DNA from: Apostichopus japonicus
Lineage: Eukaryota > Echinodermata > Holothuroidea > Aspidochirotida > Stichopodidae
Direction: 5' to 3'
NCBI RefSeq assembly: GCF_037975245.1
Contig: NC_092567.1
Location: forward strand, 8,742,714-8,806,713
DNA: 64,000 nucleotides
Positions 49,317-62,087 of this stretch are shown one piece after another (position 1 is the first letter of the stretch; every line of letters begins with the position of its first letter). Position numbers and translations under genes: made by a program. The notes under the pieces are model-generated. The model saw only the letters and a list, made by a program, of their open reading frames with translations. It was not told where the DNA came from and did no database searches.

Positions 49317-49393
49317 GTTTGGTTCATACAATCTGCCAGGCACTATTCCGGTTGGATCCATTCCATCATCCTTGAAGTCAAGAAACGTGAAAG
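49317..49393 (+). CDS. NLR exon 6: end of the LRR region
   Basis: Acceptor TTCTCTCCATAG|G and donor AAAG|GTATTG bracket 77 bases. The first base completes the lysine codon left open by exon 5 (phase 2), and the exon ends in phase 1. The peptide FGSYNLPGTIPVGSIP then SSLKSRNVK has the proline-rich turn and final beta-strand pattern that I associate, from memory, with the last repeat of echinoderm NLRs. There is no stop in this frame; the other two frames were not relied on. The exact phase match at both sides is the strongest support. Confidence 0.78.
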
Positions 49394-52300
49394 GTATTGT
49401 CACAATGACGTCATAATGGACACACTTAAAATTTCTTACATTTTTCTCAAGGCTTGACCAACTATGTGAATGCCTGTTGACTTGTTGATTGTTGTTGATT
49501 CACAAACAATAGAGTAATGAATCAGCAACACATGATTACCATTTTATATGAAGGAGACACCTAAAACTAAGTCTTGTGATAGTAAACAACGAACTAAATA
49601 ATAGAAATGTAACAACACTTAATATTGCTAAGCTTGGTTGATTTAAGAGATAAGTCATATTCCTTTCATTTCACTCTTTCGAGATCACTGCACTACAACA
49701 TGTTTTGTGAGTAGCCATCACATCAATTGATGCTTTAAATCTCTCTCCTAAAATGTAGTTGGTTCACACACCTTGGGCAACTTAATTACACTGCGACAGT
49801 TATCGTGTAAGGTTTTGAAGTAATGTTGTGCATCTCGGAGTCTGTCAACTCCCCCCTCCTCCCCCTCCCCCCCCCCGTTAAACACACACACTTAAACACA
49901 TCAACACCACCGCTTAAACCATTCTTTCAATCTGAATTGCAGAATAAAGCCGCGAAGTTTAACTTAATTCTTTTCCAAGTTCCGCAAACGAAGTAATTTT
50001 GTCTCTGAAATTGCTGCAAAGTGTATTAAAAAATAAGCGAAAACAAACCACAGACCAAATGTATGGGAACTGTTGGTGCTAGATGTATCGTGCTCGAAAT
50101 ATACGAATAGTTAAAATTAGCATAACGGCTTTATAAAGGCAAAGATAAAAAACTCGTTCTGCAGTTTTTTTACAGGAAGAGAGGGTCAACAAAGCCAACA
50201 TCATATATGGGAAGCAAGAAGTGGGGGGGGGGGGGGGTATGTGGTCTTTCCCCAGAAAAAGGGGAAGTTTGACTTCAAATGATACCTTCTGAGGCATAGT
50301 TAGACTTATATGACTTGAATTATATATCTAAGTCTAAACGCAATATTGTGTTTTAACTATTCTAAGTTAGTTTGACATGCGTGGTGGGGGGTGGGAACAC
50401 TCCATCACCCCTTTGATCGGCGCTTGAAAAGAGTACAATCTACATGTAGTGGCGACCATTAACATCCATGCATGATTTGCCTTGAAAAAATAATAGTAGA
50501 AATAAAATGTGGGTAATGATTTGAGAGAAAGCATTTAGAACTATATGTGAATTTAAAACCATATTTTATTTTGTTTAATTTATACACTTACGAAAGGAAG
50601 AGTTATAATACAAAAACGAAGAAAAGAAAACAGAATCGGTCTGTCTGTTACTCCCCTTACGTCTACATTTTCATAGATTTGGATATATTTGGCTAATGAA
50701 ATGAAGCAGCTTTCAGAGGATTCGCCCCCATCCCCCCTTCCCCCTCCCCCTTAAGTCCATCGGATCCACACCAGCCTGCTTGGAATACATTATAGATAAA
50801 TACAATTTATTTATTACATCTGTTTTGTGTTTTAGTGCTTTAAACTCGCTACGAGAGAACATAACACCAAATGCAAAAACGTCAGGGGTTTCCCCTTGTG
50901 GAACCAACCAGGGCTTGAAATATATTCCAGAGAAAGCCCCTCGATCCCGCTTGAGCTCTCAGAAACGTTCTGTACAATTTTGAGGTTCAGCTTGCTACTG
51001 ACGACCCTATCTAAAACTTCTGCCGCTTCCGGGGTCTTCGCATCGCACCCTTTAATAGCATCAATCTATCAAAGACTATATCAAATTTACATTTTTGATC
51101 AGTAAATCTGCACACAAAGCGAAATGTGCATAAAACTGGCTTGATGCTTATTTGATGAGTACTAGTTTAATTTTCGAGCCATCAATTTACATATTGTGTA
51201 CAGTTTTACATCGGTATTATATACTTAATGAGGTAACGATGTATACTTTATTCTATATATTTAACGCGTGTTAATCTTGCAAGTAGTAGTTAAGAGAGGT
51301 ATTCAGATACAATTCAAGTAGTTTTATTCATCGGTCAACCAGGTACGTAGCTAAGGCTTGATGGTTGGGGGGTGGGGGGGGGGTCGTGTCGTGGCTGAAA
51401 TTCCAACTGGATGGGTTTTGAAGCAAGAAAATTCCGATTGCTGCCTTGTACCCCACCCCCCTCCCCTGCGCTACTCGTCAACGATACGGTCAGTCAGACA
51501 TCCCATCTTTCGCGACTGCACTTTTGTTCCGAACTTGTTTCGATACATTTGTACTCACTGGCCATCACATCACAAACTTATTAATCATTCTGGTTTAGCA
51601 AGTAGGCAACTGAGTAGAAGTTATCTGCTTTAAGGCTACATAGACTAATAACTACAAAAGCTATGTTAATGTAACAAATGGGAAAACTTTTTTTTCTTTA
51701 ACAAATTATATTCGACGACAAAGTGAATTACCAAAAAAAGCACCGGGGTTTTTCCTAGCGAGCTTAATATTATTATTATTTGGGGGCGGGGCTATTTATC
51801 ACTAACATGAACAATCTGCCTATCATCTTCGTCAAGAACCAATAGATTTCTTAGAAATAAGTATATAAACATATTGTAAAAACATACATTTTTCAGTGGT
51901 TGCGTTTCTCACCTAGGCCTTTATATCACTTCGATATGGACCTATTCGGTGGCGATATACGCCAATCCGTATTAACTAGTAATAACCTGATGGTCAACTC
52001 TGCTTTAAGTTGAATAAACACAGTTCACAGATAAAACAACTAACACTAGTAGTGTTTACGTGGCAGCCATATGCATATAAAATAGCTTTAAAGGGCGCTA
52101 GTATTCAATTTTAGTCAGTCTGACTCTGCCAATGCGAAACGTAGCCGGGAAATATCCCTAGGGCGGGGAAGATGCAGTTAAGGAAAATACTAAATATCGC
52201 CCACATGTTACATATACCAAATTAATCGAGAGGTTTCTCAACATCATGGATTTCTCGACCACTGTACAATTGATACAATCAGTTGTAACTGGTTAAACCT

Positions 52301-53351
52301 AGCCTAGGGCCCAATGGAATTTGGAAAAGCCGATACTCTAAAGAATATTTTGTACAACAAAAAATGAAGGAAATCATCAAAAAGTTAAATTTTAGGCCAA
52401 TCCCCGAACACTTTTTTCACTGCTCAAACCTTAGTTAATTGATGTCAACCTCATACCTTGTTTATGGTCATTACTTCCGAGGAAGATAATTGTCTACTCC
52501 TAAGCTATACATTGTTATTTGGGCCCAATTCCGCGAACAAAATAACAACTGATCTATTTCTATAAAATATATATTCCAGTCTAAATTTGGCCAAAATAGT
52601 CTTACTCCTATCTTCTACAACTATATAAGATGTAATTGTCTGAATTATAAAATACGAACCAATTTTGGCAAAGATTCAAGAGTTCGGTGAGACGTACCAA
52701 TTAAGTAACGTACTGTAACGGTTACAACTAGTACTGACTAGCATTGGGTGTTGTAATTGTATACAATATATATTATATATCCAGCAACGTAGCCAGGAAT
52801 TTGCAAGGGGATGCACATTTTGCGATTGATATGGGGGAGGGGTCTAATGGGAGGGGGTGTCCTGTTTTGAACATTTGAAGGTCCTTAATGCGATTTGGAG
52901 CAATGTTTTGCCAGTTTCATCATGATCATATGATATCATATTATCAGCAGATTTTGTTTCCGTTTTGAAATATTCTTTCAGAAAGACAAACATAGTGCTA
53001 TTTTACCATTTTTCCAGTAGGATGATTCTTGTTTATTGTCCAATGGCTGGACTTTAATACATTTGACGAACTTAACTGATGGATAATATAAACTCTCGTA
53101 TTTAGCAGTGTAATAATTATTTATAGGAAGCGCGTATCACGTACGATTGCTAGCTGAGCTTCAAAACATGCTGTTCGTGCAACAACTTATGACGAATCAT
53201 AGAAAGGATGAGAACGCACGTTGTCGTCGTCGTTGTGCATACGGTTCGTGACTCTCCACCGATTAAACGATTAAACGTCAATTTTGACCTAACTTTTTTT
53301 CAAATGTTAGGTCATTCACAATCACAGGAATATATGAATAGGCCAAGGTGA
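49394..53351 (+). other. Intron 6, first part; no supported gene
   Basis: Contains C tracts (49850-49876), a G15 tract (50223-50237), and two short regions that start like the GCGTA repeat family (CCAGGTACGTAGCTAAGGC near 51340; GCAACGTAGCCAGGAATTTGC near 52785). Open stretches at 50780-51105 and 51358-51633 have no recognised product. Confidence 0.5.
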
Positions 53352-53394
53352 ATTAGAGTACGACAGTCGGAAATTCCGACAGTCGTACTCTAAT
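53352..53394. repeat. 43-bp near-perfect palindrome
   Basis: A 21-base arm starting ATTAGAGTACGAC and ending GTCGGAA is followed by one A and then the reverse complement of the arm with one mismatch. As RNA or single-stranded DNA it would form a 20-of-21-pair hairpin with almost no loop. Confidence 0.93.
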
Positions 53395-53576
53395 TTTCCA
53401 ACTATCGTCATTTTTACCAAGCTTGGGTGGTGAGACCACCCCCACCCTCCCCGCCCACTCCCACCCTCTCTAGCGTAAATACAAGAAAATAACATTTTTG
53501 TATTGAATGTTTTCAACTGTATGGTCCACCATCTTGTCTACAGATGTCTACAAAAATATTGTACACGTAATAATCA

Positions 53577-54355
53577 GGCGCGTATCCAGGATTTTCTAAT
53601 CCAGTTGGCGCGACTTACTATCCAAGCGAAGCGCCACCTTCGGTTGGAGCGCAGTGTACAAGAAAATTTCTGGTTTTTATACCCCCCCCCCCCCCCAGAT
53701 CACCGGAAATGGCACTTCTCGGGCTTGAAAATGACCAACCAGATGTACACTTTTGTCTGAGAACCAGGTATTTCCCAATAGTTTTTTTTTCCATCCATAT
53801 TTGAAGATTGTCACCAGTCACACATCATGTTCGACCTCATCGCATCTCCTGTGGATTATTGCTATTTTAGGTGATTCTACGTCGCTGCCCACAATACCCG
53901 TTAGCCCCACTTTTCAAGGTTTTAAACCCATTATTTGTTCAGAATTTGAAAATATTTCTCGTGAATAAATTCACTTCAAAACATACCTATAATGTTGTAC
54001 CAAATTTCATCTACGGACAACCAATATAGAAGAACCTTCTTCATCCCCTAACAGACCGGTCAAAATTGCACGAGCAGCCCTGGGGAAGTATGATGAAGAA
54101 CGTTGGTCAGGGAATTTCGAAAATTCAGACAGTTAATTTATGTAATTAAATTAATTGGTCTACAAATATTAAAACCTCTTATCACAGCTACTATAAAACT
54201 TCGGAGGGGGGCGGGGCTGCAAATATTTTTTTGTGAAAATTCGGGCAATATGCTGAGAATTTTTCGGGCACCTACTGAAAGAAAAATAAATTGCAATGAT
54301 GTAGCTAAAGAAAATCAATAGTTTAAAAAAATTTCCTTGGTAATTAAAATAAAGT
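53577..54355. mobile_element. CAGGCGCGTATCC-type repeat, long copy 2
   Basis: Same orientation and order as 44370-45175: CAGGCGCGTATCCAGGATTT, GCGAAGCGCCACCTTCGG, CAGATCACCGGAAATGGC, GAAAATGACCAACCAGATG, ending CTTGGTAATTAAAATAAAGTT. A C14-type tract near 53682 is expanded relative to copy 1. The flanks do not show an obvious target duplication. Confidence 0.85.
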
Positions 54356-55853
54356 TCCACAAAAGCGTAGCCATGTTTACAACTTTCAATTACCTGGAAA
54401 TCGGCAATTGTTTGGAAGGTATGTGCTATGTTTGAAGAGGTAATATAGTATTGTACGTAAACTGTTACTGTTGCGATGGATTAGAGATTTCAATGTTGAG
54501 TAGCTTTCACCGGTGTCATATTTTCGTTTTCGGTGTTGAGTGATTTTATCCACACAGGTAAAAGAACCATTACGAATGGCTAAAAATAGAAATAGTAAGC
54601 AATTAAAACAGCCATCTACACTACAAGAAAGTTATTTCATTAAATTAATCTTCCGTAATCGCGTGTCTTGATTAATCAAAACATGGCAATAATGAATTTA
54701 AAGCACTCTCGTAGCAGTTACGAGATCCCCCCACCCCTTTTCAGAAAACGGGTACCCGTTTTGTGTGTTTTCGATTCGGGTACACGAATGTTCGGTCGGG
54801 TATCCGGGTAACCGACTCAGGACGAGAATGTTTGTACTCATTAAATACAAATAATGCTCAAGCGAAAGTTTTCTTCCTTCGCTTGGATCAAGTAAATTAT
54901 CATGGATGCAACTTTGCTGCATGCTATAGTAGTCTCTGGTGAAAAAAAAGGAATTATCGTTCGTGACATACTCTCAGGACATCGGAAATGGGATCACGTG
55001 ATAATGACGAGCAATGAAATGTTTCATTTCTCTGTACAATAACACATCTATACTAAGATTCTAGCTTAAATGGTTATTTAAAATTATTTAATAGTTATGC
55101 AAATACATACAAACCTCTCTATCTCCACCCCTCAACATTATTTCTCGGACTCGTACACATGAGATTCAGAGACGATGTAGTCGAAGTCAAAGTCAGTTTG
55201 TGCATTATTTAGAATATTCTAAACCCTCGATATTTGGACTTCATTTTCTGGCACCCTCATAACTTTGTTTAATTTGCTTTTAATTTCTCTTTTTCTTCTT
55301 TTAACAAATTGTTTAAACAGTGTTTAATTATGACTCTAGTGATTTGTAATGACTTCACTGATGTTGAGCATTCTCTGATCCGTTCATCGTCTCATGGATT
55401 ATTATTCTTGATCTGAGCATTGAATACTCGACTATCATGATTTGGTTTCTTAATTCAGTCCAAGATTCGTTTCTGTTTGAATGGGAGCAAATGCTTTCAT
55501 TTAGGATAATTGTATAATTGATCAGATATGTTAATGAGATGATAACAATTCTAACCTGATTGGTTTTATAACTAAGAGGATAAAAGTTGTAAACTGATCA
55601 GGTATAACACCGAGATGATAATGATAGTAAACTGATCGGTAATCTTACTGAGATATAAGGTTTGTAAACTGATCAGCTATATATTACTGATATGATAATG
55701 ATAGCAAACTAATAAGATCAAACTTAAGGAATCAACTAGATTGATTACTCAGCTAATACGAAGTTATCATCGAGAGCCAACATAAATCTCGTGAATATAT
55801 TGTTTATGATTTCATTCCAAGCCAACATATCTCTCTTTTATGTTTTTCATCAG
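54356..55853 (+). other. Intron 6, last part; no supported feature
   Basis: 55500-55720 contains four loosely repeated phrases (ACTGATCAG/ACTGATCGG with ATGATAATGATAG), a degenerate short-period repeat. Nothing else recognised. Confidence 0.5.
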
Positions 55854-55915
55854 TTTGGAATACTACCATCCATGACGAGTATCGTCGTCTGAATCTACAA
55901 ACCGGTCAATGGCAG
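55854..55915 (+). CDS. NLR exon 7: C-terminal cap segment
   Basis: Acceptor TTTTTCATCAG|TT and donor GGCAG|GTAAAG bracket 62 bases. With the G left by exon 6 the frame opens as VWNTTIHDEYRRLNLQTG and continues to QWQ, ending in phase 0. The RxLNLQTGxW pattern recalls the end of the LRR block in echinoderm NLRs. It is short, and only the double phase match with exon 6 and the position lift it above chance. No stop occurs, so the terminal exon or further domain exons lie downstream, probably beyond this window. Confidence 0.65.
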
Positions 55916-56364
55916 GTAAAGAGTCTGATCACCTTTCATTCAGCTTTCACTCATAATGCAAGCTTGTTTGCGCTATGCTGCCCTATCACTGTTTTCAGTG
56001 AGTGTAAATAAATCAATATAGTGATACATTATCTGTGAAGTTTATGTGCTGCTGGTAATATTACGAGTTCTGACGTTAAGAAAGAATTTTCAGATACCGT
56101 CCCGTTCCTACTTTCAAGTGGGAGGGGGGGGGGGTGGAAAGAGCTGATGGAATACTGCGTGCGAACATGGTCTAAATGAATCTCATCAGTTCTATATTAT
56201 ATACAATTTCCATGTCAGTTTGATATTTCAAACATATAGATATAGCTAACAGATTGACTTTTGGACAAGTTTGCTATATATTGTGCAATCGTTTTGACAC
56301 ATGCCGTTTTATCAATATCCAAATTTTGTGAATTTGCATCTAAAAAAATCAACGTTTATACTGA

Positions 56365-57640
56365 GATGAAACCGTTGAATGTTATAAATCATATTGAACA
56401 GGTCTGTTCTTGTAATTGCTGTATAATTGTTCATCATAACACATAACAACATGTAACAGTCCGTTTAACTGACCATGTATCTTACTGTAGCAGCTCTCTG
56501 GTTTTAACTGGTCATGTTTAGGTTTGTAGTTGTTTTTGATGGTGTGAGACGTGGGTTTTCCATGGAGCATTACAACACTAACATATATTACATTAAATTG
56601 TTGGTCTTGATCCATGTAATTACTGATCAAACTAAATGTAACCATTTCTATGGTACTTTGCAAATTGATCAAATGCACAGGATGGTGATGTGGGAAATTT
56701 GGAAGTTAGTAATAGGACCAGATCTATGTGGAACTCTAAAAACTTATTTCAAGTTGATTTCTATACTGTCTTAGTGTTTAACTCAAATCATGTTGAGAAT
56801 TTAGTCAAAGCGTAAAGGATTTAATAAAATGAAATAAAACTGCATGCTACGTTATAGGTTATAACGTTGAACAAACCATATAACATTCACTCATAACTGG
56901 ATATCCTGCAACTAATGAAGAGAGCTAGGTGTGTTGTTACAACCACATGACTGCTACTTATACAAGTTTATTGTCAGTTTGTATTTGTTTGTTTTCAAAC
57001 CTTTAATATATCTGCCTACTCTCATCTTTCCTGGTGTGATTTTGGTGAACTAAAGTAACATTATGTTTTCAAGGTCCTTATCTTTCCTTTTACGGCCAAG
57101 TTTGTTACCAGCAGACTAATTGTAGCAAAAACAACACAAAATATATAAGCTAGAAATATCCATTATGGTATATTTCCTTTGGAATTAAATCTTACTAATA
57201 AATTAACTGTGATGCTTAGAAAGATTCAGGGGATTTGAATGATCAGTTGCTTAAATTATGATTTATCCAGATTAGTGTATACGTCACATGACATAACTGT
57301 GGGTCCAAGCAGGCTAGCAATAATGAAAGGACGGGTCTGTTTCTTATTTGAAACTAATAAACTCTGGTATATTCTTCTGAAGGGTAATGCTTGTCATGGC
57401 CATTTGTCTATATGAAGGGAAGAGGAGCTATTTTTATTGATGACATTTCAAGGGTTCCGATCTAATACTCTTCTTTTTTTTTCTCTTTTTTCCCCTTTTT
57501 TCTTGGGGGTGGATAATTGTATTTGTGTAAAATGGGAATAAATTAGAAAACAGAAAGAAACTCTGTAGTATATGTGTAGCTCTACCAACCCGCTTTGTTG
57601 TTATCTTGTACGGATACCATGGTAACTAAAATATATGCAC
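56365..57640. repeat. Diverged direct duplication, copy 1 (partner 62513-63690)
   Basis: Shared words in order: ATGAAACCGT (56366/62514), GGATA(T/C)CCTGCAACTAA, CTAAAGTAACATTATGTTTTCAAG (57050/62939), TT(T/C)(G/A)(T/C)CAAGTTTG, and GATACCATGGTAAC (57613/63663). The offset is about 5.9-6.15 kb. The copies are old and heavily diverged. Confidence 0.75.
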
Positions 57641-58008
57641 TCACTTGATAAAATATTAATATAAGACAAATATTCGTATTATTTCCCTCGTGTTTAGAAC
57701 AGACACCAAAATACATACATTCGACGACGGGGAGGGTGGGTGGAGTTGTTCCAACTACGGTTTAGTCGGTAACTGATAATCTGATTTAAATATTCATAAT
57801 TTGCCATCCGCTAATTGCTTATTTATCTTGATAATTATCTTCAAGTGTATAGGATAGTTGATTGCCACATCCATACCTTCCAGTCTCATTCATTTACTTA
57901 TTGTTAGTGTCTAGGATTGGGTGGAGAGTTGAGGGCGCCAAATAATACAGGAAAAACTCACGTAGACGTTTGTATCACGTTTATTCCAAACGTATAGAAA
58001 CAAACTTA
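57641..58008. other. No supported feature
   Basis: Unique AT-rich sequence with one G-rich patch (57728-57745), ending at the inverted terminus of the next element. Confidence 0.5.
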
Positions 58009-58076
58009 TAGGCCATCAGCTGAAGCTCAAAATGTGGCTGTAAAATCAGTTTCGTTCCAGCAACACCGGGTCTAGA
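58009..58076 (+). repeat. Left terminal inverted repeat
   Basis: Contains GGCCATCAGCTGAAG at 58011, TTTCGTTCCAGCAAC at about 58050-58064 and GGGTCTA at its inner end. It pairs with 62088-62145. Confidence 0.88.
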
Positions 58077-59890
58077 CTTTTAATGCATTTTTGGGTAGTT
58101 TAATGCATCGCAAACATTATATCAAAAGTTCTCCAAACAATTTCCTGCAGTATTTTTGTAACGCACCCTTGAAATTGGGTATGTTATGTAGACATTACGT
58201 GCTACGATGCTATGTATTAGGAACACATGTGCTAACGTTAGATTTGGTACAATGGTGCATACATACCACTCTTTTCTTATATGTTTAATTACGACTGATA
58301 TATTTTTTTTTTTGTATAATAGTTGGGTCAGGGTTACAAGAATGGTGGAAGAGGATTCTGGTCTAAGGGTCAGTGAGGGTTGTTTTCAGGCATTACAAGT
58401 TGTGCCCTCCCCCCCCCCCCCTCCATTTTCGACAAAATGGTAAAAAATCACATTTTCAACTTTGAAATATGAAATACAATTTTTGCACATTATAACTTAA
58501 GGGTTTTAATTATAAAAATGTACCACTTTTAATAAACTCAGATATCATGCTTTGTAATAAATCAAATATTTTTAGATCTTCCCCCTATGTTATGAATGCA
58601 TTTCGTCTGTGCATGTATGCGTAAATATACACATATAATGAAAAGTTCCTCTCCATAATTGTTACACTCCCCATCCAAACTGTTTTACACATGTGACCCC
58701 CTCCCCTTCTACTTTACATGTAGCTAAATCCCTAGTTACAGTGAGATGTGCCAATGCCCCAAGACCAGTGAGTTATTTCTTTTGTATAAATCAATATATA
58801 AGTTGGCACACTAAGACATCATGGCATATCGTAGATGTGAAATAAAGTTAGTCGGTATATATCCGTTACCTTAGTACTCTTTCTACAGTCTTCTGCAAAA
58901 CTAGGTACTTTCTCCATGTTACGGAAACGGCATGTTTATAATTCGTATTCCTGCAAAAAGTGTTTCCAAGGGAGTTAACGTATAAAAGAAAAGATCGACA
59001 AGGTTTCGAATGGTATTTTGAATAATAATAGTTCTATATTCTACAAATAATATGAATAATAAAGGTGAATGGTACAAATAAGTGAATAACGAAGACAGTT
59101 AACTTAAGCCCCAGATAGAAAGAAATAATGTATCTATTAAGACTGGGTCGATACACTCAATGGTGTAGTAGAGCTGGGCCTTTGCGATGATTCAAGATAC
59201 AGGTTCTTCATCAAAAGGCGCGGCGAGGAATTAATAAGTGATTAAAAGTTCATCCAAGGACAGTTGTACTAGTTATAACAGGATCCACTTCAATTCACTG
59301 CATGGAAGTCAGATATGGTATGGAAAAGGGAAAGTCCATTCCGTAGTAGAGGTGGAGATAATTAGATGAAATAAAAGTCACTCAAGACTTGAATATCCTT
59401 CAGTCAAAACTTGAACAGATGCACAAAACGTGTTAACAATATGAATAAAACAGGTAAAGAAATGTTACGGCAAAACAATAAAGAACTGTGATATTGGAAC
59501 AGGGTCAGGGGCGATGGTTCCCCAACAACAGTATATAAACCTCTGACTGGTTTCAGGACGCGGTATTTGCGTCATCTTCATCAGTAAATGTAGTTGTGAA
59601 TATGCAAGAGGTAAAGCATGCCCATAACACCCTCCTCCCCCCTCCCCTCTCAGCAAAAAAAGTGTGATTGGAAGAAAATGTGGATATTTATCATAAGGTG
59701 TCTGGTAGGTAGGGTAATCTACGTAAAACTACTAATAGCTAAAATGAATATATGAATAAGATCATGTTTTCTGGTTCCTTTAAACTCTGGGGAACAAAAT
59801 AATGACAACATGACTTTGAAAAAGTTAACCCTCTTCACAAACTTCAAACTTGATTAAAATTTCAGACTAAGATATCAAGATTTAACACCA

Positions 59891-61841
59891 TCACAGTTCA
59901 TCCTCCAAATCATCTTCCCCTGCATCAACAATCTCAACATCTTCTTGGAAGTTGCTGCAATTTCTATATTTACATAGGTCTGTACACGGTAGTTGTGCAT
60001 TCATTCAGGAACATCTTCCTTTAAGACATTTGCCGACTCTACAGCTACTGCTGACACACTGAAGCAAAACATCTGGGTCATGTGGCTTCGTCATCCAAGT
60101 GATTATAAGGTCATCATTTTCAAGTTTCCATCCATGTCCCTCTGGTGAGAGTGCATCAATCCTTTGCTGCAATGCCCTACTGTGAATAGCAGCCTGGTTG
60201 GTGCAGTGCTTAACATGCTGGATCAGAGCATCTTTTGTTGGTGGTAAACTCTGCTCTGAGGAGGAGATGAACAGAACACCTTGTACCATGAAACTGGATA
60301 TTTTTGAGTCTCACATTTTATGATGGGGTACCAATATAATTACAATTCAGCTAGAAATATGTTGCAAATTACTTTAATAATTTCAATGGAAAGATTAACC
60401 TGATATTGCATCTCAAAGCGTTTAGAGAATTTTTTAATTTTCCTTGGGGGAGGACCCCCATATTCCAAAAGTCCTAGATCCACCACTGAACACTCAATGA
60501 ACCACACATTGAAGAGAGTACTTTACCTTTCAAGATCTGTATGTCTTCCTTGTCAAGAATTGTATCTAGTTTCTTCAACATAGAGAGTGGTACCTCACTT
60601 CAATGGCAACACGGTATTTTCCTCTAATATTCATAAAATCTGGGCTCATCTTTTTTCCGCTCTGCTGCTTGTCGAAGCAATACTTTAATAAAATGAAATA
60701 AAAAAAACAAATTGTTTTGCATTTTCTGTTGATCAAAATGTAAGTTTGAACAAATAAGAACTAAGACAATTTTATTTATATACCATGTGATCTGCTCATT
60801 TTCTATGGACAAACAAAGACACATTCAAATTTTGCAAACCAGTGTCATGCAAAAAAGAATTAAAACAGGCTTTTTTGACAGTACAGTACATTATCTCTTA
60901 ATGTTATGGTTTTAATTATACAATGGTAGATTATATCTGTTACTAATAATAAAGGAGACAGATACTTGTTCATTTTGGTAAAGCTAGACAGGCTGACCAT
61001 AAGACCTTGCAAACCTAACCTTATTGCACCTTTGTTACACTTATTTTTCTAACTAATATAATATCTCTATCATTCAAATAAAGGGCCACAGTAAGAAAAC
61101 TATGAAGCCTGTATTTAACACTTAGGCTAGTGCCCCAGATGGAGAATTTGAAACAAATTTCCATTCCTACCACCTTATAACAAAACAAATCAGATGACCA
61201 TGCCACTAATTATATTATGTTCAGGTCCAACACTGTGCCCTTTGACTTGGATTCTATCCCTCAAGAGCTACTGATCTTGCATTATGCAACTTCTCTTAAC
61301 ACTTCAACTATGCCACAGAAGTACAAGTAGAGTCGTGTAGTATGCTTAGGCTTACCTCCATCGAAAGTCTCTGCCTGCTGCAGCTTGTCCTGCACCCGTT
61401 TGCAACGCCGAGTAATGTATTGTTTCTTTTCCCACATATAATAAATTGAACAGGCAATACACCAGAGCTTCTGCTTGGTTTCCTCGATCTTTTCCGTCAA
61501 TTCTTCGTTTAAAATCATATGGGGTCTCCTCTGGAACTGTCCGTTTTCTTGCAGCAATGTGCTTGCTATCAATGAACCGCCTGTAACACTTATCGTGGAA
61601 CCCCATCATACTATGCTGTTGAACACACGCTTGATCGTAGTAGGCCATGGAGTAATCAGTAGTACGGCAATATCACTGTCTCCGCCGCTGAGATTAAGCC
61701 AATCTTTAGCGCAGGAAGTAACTTTAGTCCATCGTTTATTCGTCAGTGCCTTGACTGCTTCAAATTTTACAGATTCGAGTGCACTGAGCACTGTAGATTT
61801 CCGTGTGTCGGAGACTGACTAGCGCCCGTGGGAGCCGCCAT
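59891..61841 (-). pseudogene. Broken cysteine-rich gene of an invertebrate repeat-borne family
   Basis: On the minus strand an ATG at 61841 (GCCGCCATG on the complement upstream is favourable) starts a frame that soon stops. The recognisable protein switches frame near 61670, from a piece with KALTNKRWTKVTSCAKDWLN to one with GFHDKCYRRFIDSK. A donor-like GTAAGC near 61350 ends this part. A middle piece lies near 60540-60620, and the C-terminal piece at 60005-60289 carries SLPPTKDALIQHVKHC, SPEGHGW and a Cys cluster CVSSSCRVGKCLKGRC. An in-frame TGA (60005-60007) falls where Cys is expected; the frame then reads on with three more Cys and an acidic tail to 59891. From memory this layout matches uncharacterised proteins repeated in cnidarian, mollusc and echinoderm genomes. 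Function unknown. Confidence 0.7.
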
Positions 61842-62087
61842 GTTTGTTGCTTTCTACAAAGATTGCACACAGAACTCATGGCTCATTGGACAATTCATAT
61901 CACATGGTACAGATATCTCACTGGCGCACAACTTTTGAACGTAAAACGGCAGGTTTCTTAACATACGCAATAAAAAATATAGTTCGATCTTTCGAGCGGA
62001 ATTGCAAAAAAACTGCAGGAAAGTACATGGAGAACTTGTGGATCATTAATCTTAGTTAATTTATGTATTCAATGCTGTAGAGAAATT

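Larger units (their letters stand above)
9459..55915 (+). other. Gene span: DED-like/NACHT/LRR NOD-like receptor (partial at 3' end)
   Basis: Seven exons are proposed: 9459-9516, 9889-10197, 11489-12664, 15830-16146, 41082-41249, 49317-49393 and 55854-55915. Junctions 1-2, 2-3 and 3-4 are all phase 1. Junction 5-6 is phase 2 and junction 6-7 is phase 1. All six proposed introns use GT-AG ends. Junction 4-5 does not match (phase 0 out, phase 2 in), so a small exon is missing in the 25-kb interval, or exons 5-7 belong to a second NLR. The last exon seen ends in phase 0 with no stop, so the gene continues. NLRs are cytosolic sensors: the NACHT ATPase oligomerises when the LRRs bind a ligand, and the N-terminal death-fold domain recruits effectors. 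The matching domain order supports one gene; transcripts are needed to prove it. Confidence 0.65.

Noticed and set aside
61475-61822. 115-codon plus-strand frame
   Set aside because: It is the antisense shadow of the minus-strand pseudogene's N-terminal part.
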